Source: an uncultured Collinsella sp.
GTDB taxonomy: Bacteria; Actinomycetota; Coriobacteriia; Coriobacteriales; Coriobacteriaceae
Assembly: GCA_958435945.1 (NCBI GenBank)
Contig: CAUBIC010000013.1
Coordinates: 1 to 64,000 of the forward strand
Direction: 5' to 3'
Length of the DNA stretch: 64,000 bases
Shown piece by piece: positions 31,962-40,015 of the stretch (the first letter of the stretch is position 1; each line of letters starts with the position of its first letter). A program made the position numbers and the translations under genes. A model generated the notes under the pieces. It was not told the origin of the DNA. It saw only the letters and a list, made by a program, of their open reading frames with translations, and did no database searches.

Positions 31962-32109
31962 GTTACGCGGTTTTACCAAACCGCGTAACGGCTCGACGCT
32001 GCAAACCCGTACACGCGGCAATCAGACGTTCAATTTCAAGGGCGCGACCATAAGGTCTGCGCCCTTTCATTTCACGTCACCTTGCTTGCGTGTACGGGTT
32101 TTCGCTGAC
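31962..32109 (+). ncRNA. Structured repeat element, copy B (candidate RNA)
   Basis: 148 nt. P1 is identical to copy A: 31962-31973 with 31978-31989, loop TACC. P2: AAACCCGTACACGC (32003-32016) with 32088-32101, perfect 14 bp. P3: GACGT (32025-32029) with ACGTC (32074-32078). P4: 32039-32049 with 32054-32065, loop ATAA, one bulge. The linkers TCGACGCTGC, GGCAATC, ACCTTGCT and TCGCTGAC match copy A at 13601-13747. Confidence 0.65.
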
Positions 32110-32145
32110 TTATGCCCAACAAGGGCGGTTGTATTATTTTCGGCG

Positions 32146-32181
32146 CTCATTGGGGACAGACTTAAATGAGTACCCAATGAG
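32146..32181. repeat. REP-like hairpin with GGGGACAG loop
   Basis: CTCATTGGG (32146-32154) pairs perfectly with CCCAATGAG (32173-32181); the loop begins GACAGACTTAAAT. It belongs to the GGGACAG family and lies upstream of the amino-acid ABC operon. Confidence 0.7.
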
Positions 32182-32287
32182 TGGGTTAAAGGTTGCGGGT
32201 TCTTTACGGGAATGTAGTGTGGGCTGCGGAAACGTGGTTCTTTCCGTACAATAGTTCAACTCGTGTAAAAGCAGGGAAGGGACATTC

Positions 32288-33019
32288 ATGGCAGACATGA
32301 TCGAGATCAAGCATCTCAACAAGTACTTTGGCGACCTGCATGTGCTCAAAGATATCAATCTCACCGTCAAGCGCGGCGAGAAGCTCGTAATGATCGGGCC
32401 TTCCGGCTCGGGTAAGTCGACACTCATCCGTTGCGTCGATTATCTGGAGGAGCCTACGTCGGGCGAGGTCGTCATCGACGGTACGCCGCTCACCAAAAAG
32501 AATCACCTGGAGATGGCTCGCAAGTACAGCTCCATGGTGTTTCAGCAGTTCAACCTGTATCCCAACATGACGGTGCTGGGCAACCTGACGCTCGCGCCCA
32601 TCAAGCTGCAAAAGAAGAGCAAGGAGGAGGCGACCGAGATCGCCATCGCCGCGCTCAAGCGCGTCGGCATGGCGCATAAGGCCGGCGAGTATCCGCAGAA
32701 TCTCTCGGGCGGTCAGCAGCAGCGCATCGCCATCGCCCGTGCCCTGTGCACCAAGCAGCCCATCATCCTGTTTGACGAGCCGACCTCGGCGCTCGACCCC
32801 GAAATGGTCCAGGAAGTTCTGGACGTTATGATTGAGCTCGCGCAGGAGGACATCACCATGATCTGCGTGACGCACGAGATGGGCTTTGCGCGCCAGGTGG
32901 CCGACCGCGTCATCTTTATGGAGGACGGCCGCATTCTGGAGGAGGGCACGCCCGAGCACTTCTTCGATAACCCCGAGAACCCGCGCTGCCGCGAGTTCCT
33001 GTCCAAGATTTTGCACTAG
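32288..33019 (+). CDS. Polar amino-acid ABC transporter ATPase (GlnQ/HisP type)
   Basis: 243 residues; powers uptake with the binding protein and two permeases that follow. Walker [11 protein letters not shown] (about 38-47), the family sequence [18 protein letters not shown], signature [15 protein letters not shown], Walker [16 protein letters not shown] and H-loop VTHEMGFA are all present. GGAAGGG lies before the ATG. First gene of a four-gene operon ending at 35317. Confidence 0.96.
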   Translation: MADMIEIKHLNKYFGDLHVLKDINLTVKRGEKLVMIGPSGSGKSTLIRCVDYLEEPTSGEVVIDGTPLTKKNHLEMARKYSSMVFQQFNLYPNMTVLGNLTLAPIKLQKKSKEEATEIAIAALKRVGMAHKAGEYPQNLSGGQQQRIAIARALCTKQPIILFDEPTSALDPEMVQEVLDVMIELAQEDITMICVTHEMGFARQVADRVIFMEDGRILEEGTPEHFFDNPENPRCREFLSKILH

Positions 33020-33027
33020 GCGCGGTG

Positions 33028-33903
33028 ATGGACATGACGGATATGACGAGGGCGGCCGTGTCGCGCCGTCGCTTTTTGCAGCTGGCTGGCGCCGGCATGC
33101 TTGCGCTGACGGGGACCGCGCTTGCCGGTTGCGGCCACTCCACCAGCGGCGAGGGCTCTGACAAGGGGTCCAAGCTTGCGGCCATCAAGTCGCGTGGCCA
33201 TCTGAATGCCGGCGTTAAGAAGGACGTTCCCGGCTATGGCTATTACGACACCGCCAAGGGCCGCTTTGAGGGCATGGAAGTCGATTTGTGCTACCAGATC
33301 GCCGCTGCCGTCTTTGGCGTGAGCTACAAGGAGGCCCGTTCCCAGGAGCTTGTCGAGTTTACCGACGTAACGCCCAAGACGCGCGGCCCGCTGATCGATA
33401 ACGGCCAGCTCGATGTGGTCGCGGCGACCTACACCATCACCGACGAGCGCAAGAAGAGCTGGGATTTCTCGACGCCGTACCGCACCGACTACGTGGGACT
33501 CATGGTCAAGAAGCGTTCGGGTTTTACCTCGATTGAGGACCTGGACGGCAAGATTATCGGCGTGAGCCAGGGTGCTACCACGCAGAGCCTGATCGAGCAG
33601 ATGATCAAGGACAACGGCTTTAGCTGCAAGCCCGAGTTTAGGGCCTTTAGCGGCTACCCTATCATCAAGAGTTCGCTCGACGCCGGTAATATCGACGTCT
33701 TTGCCATGGACCGCTCCACGCTGGCCGGTTACATGAACGAGACCGTTGAGCTGCTGCAGCCCGAGGTCAAGTTTGGCGAGCAGGGCTACGGCGTGGCGAC
33801 CAAGAAGGGCTGCGACCTTTCGGCCGTAGTCGATCAGGTGATTTGCGATCGCCTGGCCGACGGCTGGCTCGACCAAGAGGTCAAGACCTGGGGTCTTGTA
33901 TAG
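33028..33903 (+). CDS. Amino-acid ABC transporter solute-binding lipoprotein
   Basis: About 291 residues. The N-terminus has a twin-arginine-like RRRFLQLAGAGM and the lipobox LAGC at about residues 32-35, so export and lipidation are expected. The SBP_bac_3 domain follows (SRGHLNAGVKKDVPGYGYYD, GRFEGMEVDLCYQIAAAVFG, FTDVTPKTRGPLIDNGQLDVVAATYTIT). The ligand is probably a polar amino acid such as glutamine, glutamate or aspartate. The start is uncertain among GTG 33025, ATG 33028 and ATG 33034; no strong site precedes any of them. Confidence 0.9.
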   Translation: MDMTDMTRAAVSRRRFLQLAGAGMLALTGTALAGCGHSTSGEGSDKGSKLAAIKSRGHLNAGVKKDVPGYGYYDTAKGRFEGMEVDLCYQIAAAVFGVSYKEARSQELVEFTDVTPKTRGPLIDNGQLDVVAATYTITDERKKSWDFSTPYRTDYVGLMVKKRSGFTSIEDLDGKIIGVSQGATTQSLIEQMIKDNGFSCKPEFRAFSGYPIIKSSLDAGNIDVFAMDRSTLAGYMNETVELLQPEVKFGEQGYGVATKKGCDLSAVVDQVICDRLADGWLDQEVKTWGLV

Positions 33904-33928
33904 GCGCATCGTCCAAGGAAGGAATCAA

Positions 33929-34675
33929 ATGCTCGAAGGATTATTTGACGCCGACCGTTGGTCGACGACATTTCAAAACATGGGGCCCTTCTGGGAGGGC
34001 TTTGGCGTGACGCTGCAGGTGGTCGTTGCCGGTCTGCTGCTGTCGCTGGTGCTGGGCACGCTGCTGGGCGTGTTCTCTACCACTCGCTCGCGCGTGCTGC
34101 GCGCCATAAGCCGCGTGTACGTGGAGTTTTACCAGAACACCCCGTTGCCCGTGCAGGTGCTCTTTATGTACATGGCCGGTCCGCAGTTTTTGCAGGCCAT
34201 AACCGGTGCCGACCAGCCGGTGCGCATCGCGCCGTTCGTGCTGGGCTTCTTGGGTGTGGGCCTGTATCACGCGGCCTACATTTCGGAGGTCATCCGCACT
34301 GGTATCGAGGCGGTTCCGCGCGGTCAGATGGAGGCGGCCCAGAGCCAGGGCTTTACCCGTGCGCAGGCGTACTGGTACATCGTGCTGCCCCAGACGTTCA
34401 AGATCATTCTGCCGCCGCTGTGTAACCAGGCGCTCAACCTGGTCAAGAACACGTCGGTGCTGGCGCTCGTGGCCGGCGGCGACCTTATGTACCGTTCCGA
34501 CAACTTTGTGAGTCTGTACGGTTACCTGCAGGGATACATCGTCTGCTGCCTTATGTACTTCATCATCTGCTTTCCGCTCGCCATGCTGGTGCAGTGGCTC
34601 GAGCGCCGCTCCAAGGAGCGTCCGCGCGGCGTGAGCCTGGCCGAGCTGGGGCTCGACAACGTAGAGGAGGCCTAG
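33929..34675 (+). CDS. Amino-acid ABC transporter permease (HisM/GlnP type) 1
   Basis: 248 residues with five predicted spans and the EAA loop (about 140-160: GIEAVPRGQMEAAQSQGFTRAQAYWYIVLPQ) that docks the ATPase. The N-terminal gene-specific extension ends FQNMGPFWEGFGVTLQVVV. The start at 33929 follows AAGGAAGG; upstream in-frame codons overlap the binding-protein gene. The second permease follows three bases after its stop. Confidence 0.94.
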   Translation: MLEGLFDADRWSTTFQNMGPFWEGFGVTLQVVVAGLLLSLVLGTLLGVFSTTRSRVLRAISRVYVEFYQNTPLPVQVLFMYMAGPQFLQAITGADQPVRIAPFVLGFLGVGLYHAAYISEVIRTGIEAVPRGQMEAAQSQGFTRAQAYWYIVLPQTFKIILPPLCNQALNLVKNTSVLALVAGGDLMYRSDNFVSLYGYLQGYIVCCLMYFIICFPLAMLVQWLERRSKERPRGVSLAELGLDNVEEA

Positions 34676-34678
34676 CGC

Positions 34679-35317
34679 ATGGAAATCTTCAACGCGACCA
34701 ACCTGCTCTACATTTGGGGCGGCTTTGTTAAGACGATCGAGATCTCGGCGCTGTCGATCTTTTTCTCGCTCATCTTTGGCACGGTGCTGGCGCTCGTTAA
34801 GAGCTATGCGCCCCGCCCGTTCCGTATTTTGGTGAGCGCCTATATCGAGTTGTTTCGCTGCACGCCGAACCTGCTGTGGATTCTGTTTATCTACTTTACG
34901 GTGCAGGGTTTGGACATTGTGATTTCGACCATCGCCTTTACGCTGTTTACCAGCGCTGTTATGGCCGAGATTGTGCGCGGCGGCCTCAACTCGATTCCGC
35001 GCGGCCAGTTTGAGGCAGCGCAGAGCCAGGGCTTCGGCTTCTTTGCCACCATGCGCTACATCATTCTGCCGCAGACGTTTAAGACGATCATTCCGGCGCT
35101 GTTTAGCCAGTGCACGACCGTCATTAAGGACAGCTCGTATCTTTCGGGCATTAACGTGGCCGAGCTCATGTACACGGCCAACGTTGTGATGGCCCACGCG
35201 ATCGATCTGTCGCAGGTGCTTATGCTCTACGGCCTGGTGTTTGCGATGTACTTTGTGCTCAACTTTGGTATCTCGCTGCTGGTCCGAGCGTATCAACGTC
35301 GTATCGTGGCAGCGTAG
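34679..35317 (+). CDS. Amino-acid ABC transporter permease (HisM/GlnP type) 2
   Basis: 212 residues, five spans, EAA loop RGGLNSIPRGQFEAAQSQGFGFFATMRYIILPQ. It would pair with the preceding permease as a heterodimer. GAGGAG, located inside the end of the upstream gene, serves as the ribosome site. Last transporter gene of the operon; a hairpin follows immediately. Confidence 0.94.
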   Translation: MEIFNATNLLYIWGGFVKTIEISALSIFFSLIFGTVLALVKSYAPRPFRILVSAYIELFRCTPNLLWILFIYFTVQGLDIVISTIAFTLFTSAVMAEIVRGGLNSIPRGQFEAAQSQGFGFFATMRYIILPQTFKTIIPALFSQCTTVIKDSSYLSGINVAELMYTANVVMAHAIDLSQVLMLYGLVFAMYFVLNFGISLLVRAYQRRIVAA

Positions 35318-35320
35318 AAT

Positions 35321-35347
35321 GTGACAAAGGGATTGTCCCTTTGTCAC
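35321..35347 (+). promoter_or_regulatory. Perfect 12-bp hairpin between transporter operon and kinase-like gene
   Basis: GTGACAAAGGGA (35321-35332), loop TTG, TCCCTTTGTCAC (35336-35347). There is no T tail. The next gene's AAAGGA follows nine bases later, so it may be a processing or attenuation structure rather than a terminator. The GGGA/TCCC core resembles the REP-like family. Confidence 0.65.
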
Positions 35348-35365
35348 ATAGAGAAAGGAATCGCG

Positions 35366-35989
35366 ATGAGCGATCTGGAGAACAAGAAGAGTCCTGTGGT
35401 CATTACCATCGCGCGCGACTTTGGTGCCGAGGGCCACGAGATCGGACGCATCCTCGCCAACGAGTTGGGGATTCCGCTGTACGACAACGAGCTGCTGGTG
35501 CGTGCGTCGCTGCGCGCGGGCGAGTCGCTCGACAAGATGGCTGCCTACGACGAGCGCCTGGCCGTGGAGAATATGGCGTTTCTGCCCGACCGCTACGATG
35601 CACGTTCGTACTCGGACAAGTTGTTCCAAAAGATGAGCCAGGTGATTTTGGATCTGGGCGAGACCGAGAGCTGCATTATCGAAGGCCGTCTGTCCGATTA
35701 CCTGCTGCGTAACAATCCCAACCACATTGCCGTGTTGGTGACCGCACCCTTTGAGGACCGCGTCGAGATCGTGCGCAAGAAGCGCGGCCTTAACAAAAAG
35801 AAGGGCGCCAAGCTGGTCAAGCAGCAGCAGAAGGCGCGCGAGGCGTTCTATAAGCGCTACAGCGCCGGAAAGTGGAAGATGACGAGTGGCAAGGACATCG
35901 TCGTCAACCGCGCCAAGCTGGGCCGCGAGGGCTGTAAAGACGTTATCGCCGCCGCCTACCGCTACAAAATGGCGCAACTCGAGGCTTAA
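35366..35989 (+). CDS. Cytidylate kinase-like family protein
   Basis: 207 residues of the cytidylate-kinase-like P-loop family (PF13189 type). The degenerate P-loop region ITIARDFGAEGHEIGRILANELG (about 13-35) and SCIIEGRLSDYLLRNN are present, then a basic, Lys-rich C-terminal half (KKRGLNKKKGAKLVKQQQ). It is not the canonical Cmk, which is usually fused or linked to ribosomal or EngA genes. The substrate is unknown. The start at 35366 follows AAAGGA. Confidence 0.78.
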   Translation: MSDLENKKSPVVITIARDFGAEGHEIGRILANELGIPLYDNELLVRASLRAGESLDKMAAYDERLAVENMAFLPDRYDARSYSDKLFQKMSQVILDLGETESCIIEGRLSDYLLRNNPNHIAVLVTAPFEDRVEIVRKKRGLNKKKGAKLVKQQQKAREAFYKRYSAGKWKMTSGKDIVVNRAKLGREGCKDVIAAAYRYKMAQLEA

Positions 35990-35996
35990 CCGACCA

Positions 35997-36030
35997 AAAA
36001 CCACCACAAAGGTGCCTTTGTGGTGGTTTT
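35997..36030. terminator. Bidirectional terminator
   Basis: AAAACCACCACAAAGG (35997-36012) pairs perfectly with 36015-36030 over a 2-base loop, with T-rich flanks on both strands, between the convergent kinase-like and LuxR genes. Confidence 0.88.
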
Positions 36031-36034
36031 TGTT

Positions 36035-37441
36035 TTAGGCGGAGGGGAAGGCCTTGGTGAGACCGGCGCGCGTCTGCGTGTCGGTCTTTTGGTAGATAGA
36101 GCTCAGGTGGCGCTGCACCATGCGCATCGAGATACCGAGCTCCTCGGCGACCTGCTTGAGCGGGCGTTCATCCTGGGTCACGGCTATGAGCACGTCGACT
36201 TCGCGCGGGGTGAGAGCGTGGTTGGCGATGAAGGCCTGGCGTTGCTCCTCGATGGTGGGGGCGGCGAGTGCTTCTTCTGCCAGCTGCTCGCGCTCGCGCT
36301 CCTGCTCGGTTTGGGGCAGGCGGAACAGGCCCGCGGCTACAAACGCCACACTCGCCGCCACAAGCAGCATGAGTGCACCGATCATGATGAGGGCAACGTT
36401 GCCCGAGGTCACGAGGGCAAGCGAGATGCCCGATGTAGTGAATGCACATACATTGTTGGCGGCGCGCCCCATGCCGGCCCAGAGGGCGGGTGCATGCATG
36501 CGCGGTGCCAGCTGTGTAAAGGTGGCGGTAAAGAACGTGACAAAAAAGCCCGAGCTCAGGTAAAAGACGACAAGGCCTAGGTTGGGATCGGCGCCGGCCT
36601 CCACGGCCAGGATGGAAATGGTCGAGAGCACGGCGATGCCGAGCATGACAAGTCCCATGTAGCGGCGCTCGGCAAGGTCAAAGATAAGACCGGCGGCAAG
36701 GCCGCTTGCCGCCAAAAAGAGGCGCGGCCAAGTCTGCACGGCAATGGTGCCGTGGGCGTTGGAGAGTGTGACCACGTTGTCGAGGGTGGAGAACAGACAG
36801 GCAAGAATCATGACGAGCGCGATGCTCCAGCATGCCTGTTTGGCGAGGGCATGAGAGGACTCAGCAAAGGGATTGATGGCGGGGCTGGAGCTCTCGGCAG
36901 CTTTTTGGGGAACGACGCTGAGGGCGGATATGGCGATAGTCGCTGCGCCAAGGACGATGAGCTCTGCGATACCGCCGCAATTGAGCAGGTTGACGGCGAA
37001 CTGCATCAGGATGCCCGCGGCATAGGCTGCTCCCGCACCGGTGGCGAGCTTGGGATCGTCTTGAAACGCCAGTGAAAAGGCGTGGTGCGCAGCGGCGCCC
37101 AGCAGGCCGAGTCCAAAGAATGCCACGCAGCCCAGAATCTCGAGCGCAAGCGGGTCCGTGGGGGATTGAATTTGGGTTAGGCCCACGATGACGATAGGGA
37201 CGGCGGCGGCGTTGACGGCTGCCAGTGAGTGGCCCTTGCGCTGTGCGAGCCCGAGCAGCGGCGCGTATCCGATAAAGCCGAGCACGCTCGCACCCAGAAT
37301 AAAGCCCTGTGCGATTACAACGCGTTCGGCACCGGCGAGCAGCCCGACGTTGACGTCGAAGCGAAACTCGGCGGCAAGGAAGGCGAAGGTGAAGAGCGCG
37401 AGTGCCAGAAGTGCGTTGATTTTAGACCTGCTCAGGTTCAA
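36035..37441 (-). CDS. Membrane-bound LuxR-family regulator
   Basis: 468 residues. About twelve hydrophobic helices, arranged like a major-facilitator transporter, fill residues 10-380. A charged linker (QTEQEREREQLAEEALAAP) leads to a GerE/LuxR helix-turn-helix at about 405-465 (LTPREVDVLIAVTQ, VAEELGISMRMVQRHLSSIYQKT). This architecture is greatly expanded in Coriobacteriia, where it is thought to sense small molecules at the membrane; the signal is unknown. It is divergent from the surface protein gene, with a palindrome between them, so regulation of that gene or of itself is plausible. Confidence 0.88.
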   Translation of the reverse strand: MNLSRSKINALLALALFTFAFLAAEFRFDVNVGLLAGAERVVIAQGFILGASVLGFIGYAPLLGLAQRKGHSLAAVNAAAVPIVIVGLTQIQSPTDPLALEILGCVAFFGLGLLGAAAHHAFSLAFQDDPKLATGAGAAYAAGILMQFAVNLLNCGGIAELIVLGAATIAISALSVVPQKAAESSSPAINPFAESSHALAKQACWSIALVMILACLFSTLDNVVTLSNAHGTIAVQTWPRLFLAASGLAAGLIFDLAERRYMGLVMLGIAVLSTISILAVEAGADPNLGLVVFYLSSGFFVTFFTATFTQLAPRMHAPALWAGMGRAANNVCAFTTSGISLALVTSGNVALIMIGALMLLVAASVAFVAAGLFRLPQTEQEREREQLAEEALAAPTIEEQRQAFIANHALTPREVDVLIAVTQDERPLKQVAEELGISMRMVQRHLSSIYQKTDTQTRAGLTKAFPSA

Positions 37442-37544
37442 GGACGGTCCTTTGGGTGGACGAATAATCGTGTCCTCGATTGTAGCGTTACCGGGACGAG
37501 TGTGGCGATGGCGAAATCATATTGAATTAAACCGCAGGTAGAGG

Positions 37545-37570
37545 CCTAGGTTCACATCTACGAACCTAGG
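37545..37570. promoter_or_regulatory. Candidate operator palindrome
   Basis: CCTAGGTTC (37545-37553), 8-base spacer, GAACCTAGG (37562-37570). This is a perfect dyad in the divergent region between the LuxR regulator and the surface protein, 57 bases before the latter's start. The size fits a dimeric HTH regulator site. Confidence 0.55.
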
Positions 37571-37627
37571 CATATGGAGTCATTTGGCACATCTTGGTGG
37601 TATGTCCCTACGACCAAGGAGGCCGTT

Positions 37628-39610
37628 ATGTACGGAAGCCACTTTGACAAGCAAACCCAACGCGAGCGTACCTGCTCGCTGGTTCACGGTACCTGGCGTT
37701 GTGTGGGTGCCAAAATCGCTTGCGCTGGTGCGTGTGCGCTTATGGTCGGCCAGCTGCTGCTGCCGAGCGTGGCTCTGGCGACGGAATGCGCCGATCCCGC
37801 CGCCGGGACGGATGAGGTTGCCGCGGCTCCGGTGACGCTGACGGTTGCGGAGGATACGGCGGCTCCGGCGCCGGTACCGGTGGCTCCGGCTGCGCCGATG
37901 ACTGACGCGGCTCCGGCGACACCGTCCACGGCAGAAGCTCAGCAAGATCAGCAGGACGCACCGGCGGCAACGGTGAACGATACGGTTGCTGTCAACCAAG
38001 ATGGCTCTCTTGGTGGCACCGACAGCTCGTCGGCAAACAACGCCATCATGCCCTGCGGTGTGACCGATGTTGTTGGCGGCAGCGACGTTAGGGTCAATAC
38101 GACCGTGGTTCCCCGCTACACGGACTGTGTGCTTCCGTGCAATGTCACACTCGAAAAGGGCCAGCCGTATACCCACGATTTTCCCGATATTGAGGGTGGC
38201 ATTCCAGAAGCGCTTGCGAGCGAAGTCGTCGAGGTTAAGTACTACAGGGCCGATGCCGCTTCGGGCACTCTGGTCGAAGTTCAGGATGCATCCATGTCCG
38301 ACGTGACGGCTCGCTTCGAACCCGCTGGCGATCACATGAGGCTGACGCTGACCTTTACGGGTGGCGCGGCAGGCGGCTCGTATCGACTCACGCGCAATGA
38401 GGCTCTCTATATTGGCTCGGCACTGGAGTATACCGGAACTGACTATGAAGGCAGCTCGACTATCGTCAACGAAACCAGGTACGATTATTACCTCCGCTAT
38501 GCCATCAATAGCGAAATTACGCTTGTTGCATCGGAAAACGAAGCCCTCCATAACCTGAATGTCAACGACGTGAAGACCGACTACGCGCCCGGCGAGGCGC
38601 CGCGCGCGACTGCGACGGTCCCCGCTGCCGATGCCGACAAGTACGAGATCGCCTACGAGTGCTGGGAAGAGATGGATGCCAGCGACCCTACGGGGCTCAC
38701 GCCCGTTGCCTTCTGGTATTCCGACCCTGCCAAGTATCCGACGGGCGCGAGGAGGATTGAACACTTCGAAGATGGTAAGTTCTACATGTACTCCGTTGAG
38801 CTGAGGCTCAAGGGCGACAATACCGTGGCCGATGACTGCAATATGAACGTCAACGGTCATTGGGTGCACCACGTAAAGACCGTCAACGGCGTCTTCGCGC
38901 CAAACGCTGACAATATGGTGTGCGAGCAGCCGATCGACGAATGGCGGGCCATCGACGTTATCGAGATCAACGGTGCCACGACCACCTTCAAGGCAGGCGA
39001 TAAGCCGGTCTTTACGGCGAATGTTCCGACGGGCTCCAACTCCCTTCCTCAGTGTGAGTACTGGATGGGTAGCGACGGCAGCGAGGTGAATTCCGTTGAG
39101 TTTTGGGACCAGCACATCACCAATCACATCGACGCCTTTAAGCCCGGCGTGACCTATCGCTACGGTATCTACCTCAAGCCCGCGCGCGGCTTCTACTTCA
39201 CGCCCGACACCAAGCTGGTGATCAACGGTCAGGAGTGCGGCTACCAGGTGGGCGAAGCGAGTGTAGTTGATCTCGAGAGCGGCTGTATCTTCACTCTGTG
39301 GCTCAACACCGATCTGACGTTTACGCCCGAGGCCACGCCGGCTCCGGTCGACCCCGAAAAGCCCGCGCCGCAGCCTGAGGTCAAGCCTGAGCCCAAGCCC
39401 GAGGTGAAGCCCGAGACCAAGCCCGCGGCTAAACCGGTCACGACAACCGCCACGACCAAGACGGTTGAGAAAACCACGCAGGCCAAGAAGGGCGATGCTG
39501 TCCTGGCTACCACGGGGGATACCACCGCGATGACGGTCGCCGCCCTAGGCATCGCCGGCGCAACCGTAGCCGCTGCCGGCCTCGCCGCGACCAAGCGCCG
39601 CAAGCGTTAG
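37628..39610 (+). CDS. Secreted, sortase-anchored surface protein (LATTG signal)
   Basis: 660 residues. Signal peptide about 1-50 (core CAGACALMVGQLLLPSVALA), then an Ala/Pro/Thr-rich low-complexity region (about 52-140). Two or three beta-rich domains follow (about 160-590); two share a pattern of FKAGDKP/YAPGEAP, TATVP/TANVP, a Trp-containing strand and NGxxxG. A Pro/Lys/Glu spacer (PQPEVKPEPKPEVKPE) leads to the sorting signal LATTGD, a hydrophobic helix and the RRKR tail. LATTG is a variant of LPXTG. The start at 37628 has AAGGAGG six bases upstream. Ligand or role unknown. Confidence 0.85.
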   Translation: MYGSHFDKQTQRERTCSLVHGTWRCVGAKIACAGACALMVGQLLLPSVALATECADPAAGTDEVAAAPVTLTVAEDTAAPAPVPVAPAAPMTDAAPATPSTAEAQQDQQDAPAATVNDTVAVNQDGSLGGTDSSSANNAIMPCGVTDVVGGSDVRVNTTVVPRYTDCVLPCNVTLEKGQPYTHDFPDIEGGIPEALASEVVEVKYYRADAASGTLVEVQDASMSDVTARFEPAGDHMRLTLTFTGGAAGGSYRLTRNEALYIGSALEYTGTDYEGSSTIVNETRYDYYLRYAINSEITLVASENEALHNLNVNDVKTDYAPGEAPRATATVPAADADKYEIAYECWEEMDASDPTGLTPVAFWYSDPAKYPTGARRIEHFEDGKFYMYSVELRLKGDNTVADDCNMNVNGHWVHHVKTVNGVFAPNADNMVCEQPIDEWRAIDVIEINGATTTFKAGDKPVFTANVPTGSNSLPQCEYWMGSDGSEVNSVEFWDQHITNHIDAFKPGVTYRYGIYLKPARGFYFTPDTKLVINGQECGYQVGEASVVDLESGCIFTLWLNTDLTFTPEATPAPVDPEKPAPQPEVKPEPKPEVKPETKPAAKPVTTTATTKTVEKTTQAKKGDAVLATTGDTTAMTVAALGIAGATVAAAGLAATKRRKR

Positions 39611-39646
39611 GTTTTGGCGGCGGCGCCCATCCTCGGCTTTAGCAAA

Positions 39647-39864
39647 ATCTCAATCTGTAACACCAAGCCAGATATTTGGGCTCCAGGTGTTACAGATTGA
39701 GACGAACTGTTCGGCCGCCAACCTAACGTCTCGATCTGTAACACGTAGCGAGGAATTTGGTCTCTAACTGTTACAGATTGAGACAAACAGGCGGATGTTC
39801 GCACAATATCTTGATCTGTAACAACTACAAGGCTCAACAGGGTCTAACTGTTACAGATTGAGAC
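39647..39864. repeat. Alternating palindrome array 1 (three units)
   Basis: Three 56-57-nt units at 39647, 39728 and 39808 (periods 81 and 80). Each starts with a variant of GTCTCGATCTGTAACA and ends with its near-complement TGTTACAGATTGAGAC, with ~25 bases of differing sequence between. Hence six 16-nt half-repeats alternate in orientation about every 40 bases. Loops add partial pairing (such as ACACC/GGTGT in unit 1). Together with the next two entries this fills the gap up to 40015; no gene is seen. Confidence 0.9.
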
Positions 39865-39898
39865 AAACGCTGGAATTGGTTTGCCGACCAAGCCTCAA

Positions 39899-39933
39899 AC
39901 CACCACAAAGGTGCCTGTCCCCATCGTGGTGGT
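39899..39933. repeat. REP-like hairpin with CTGTCCCC loop
   Basis: ACCACCAC (39899-39906) pairs with GTGGTGGT (39926-39933); the loop contains GGTGCCTGTCCCC. It closely resembles the hairpin at 3631-3665. Confidence 0.7.
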
Positions 39934-39946
39934 GGGACGGTCGGCA

Positions 39947-39987
39947 TAGAAAAAGTCCCCGCCGGGCGTATGCTCGACGGGGACTTT
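39947..39987 (-). terminator. Terminator of nfnAB
   Basis: AAAGTCCCCG (39952-39961) pairs with CGGGGACTTT (39978-39987). On the minus strand a T-rich run follows, 29 bases beyond the nfnB stop. Confidence 0.85.
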
Positions 39988-40015
39988 GCCGTTTGGTGGC
40001 TAGTGCTGTAGGTGA

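Noticed and set aside
39647..39864. Integron attC sites
   Set aside because: The palindromes are adjacent with no gene cassettes between them, lack a clear RYYYAAC/GTTRRRY box pair, and there is no integrase.
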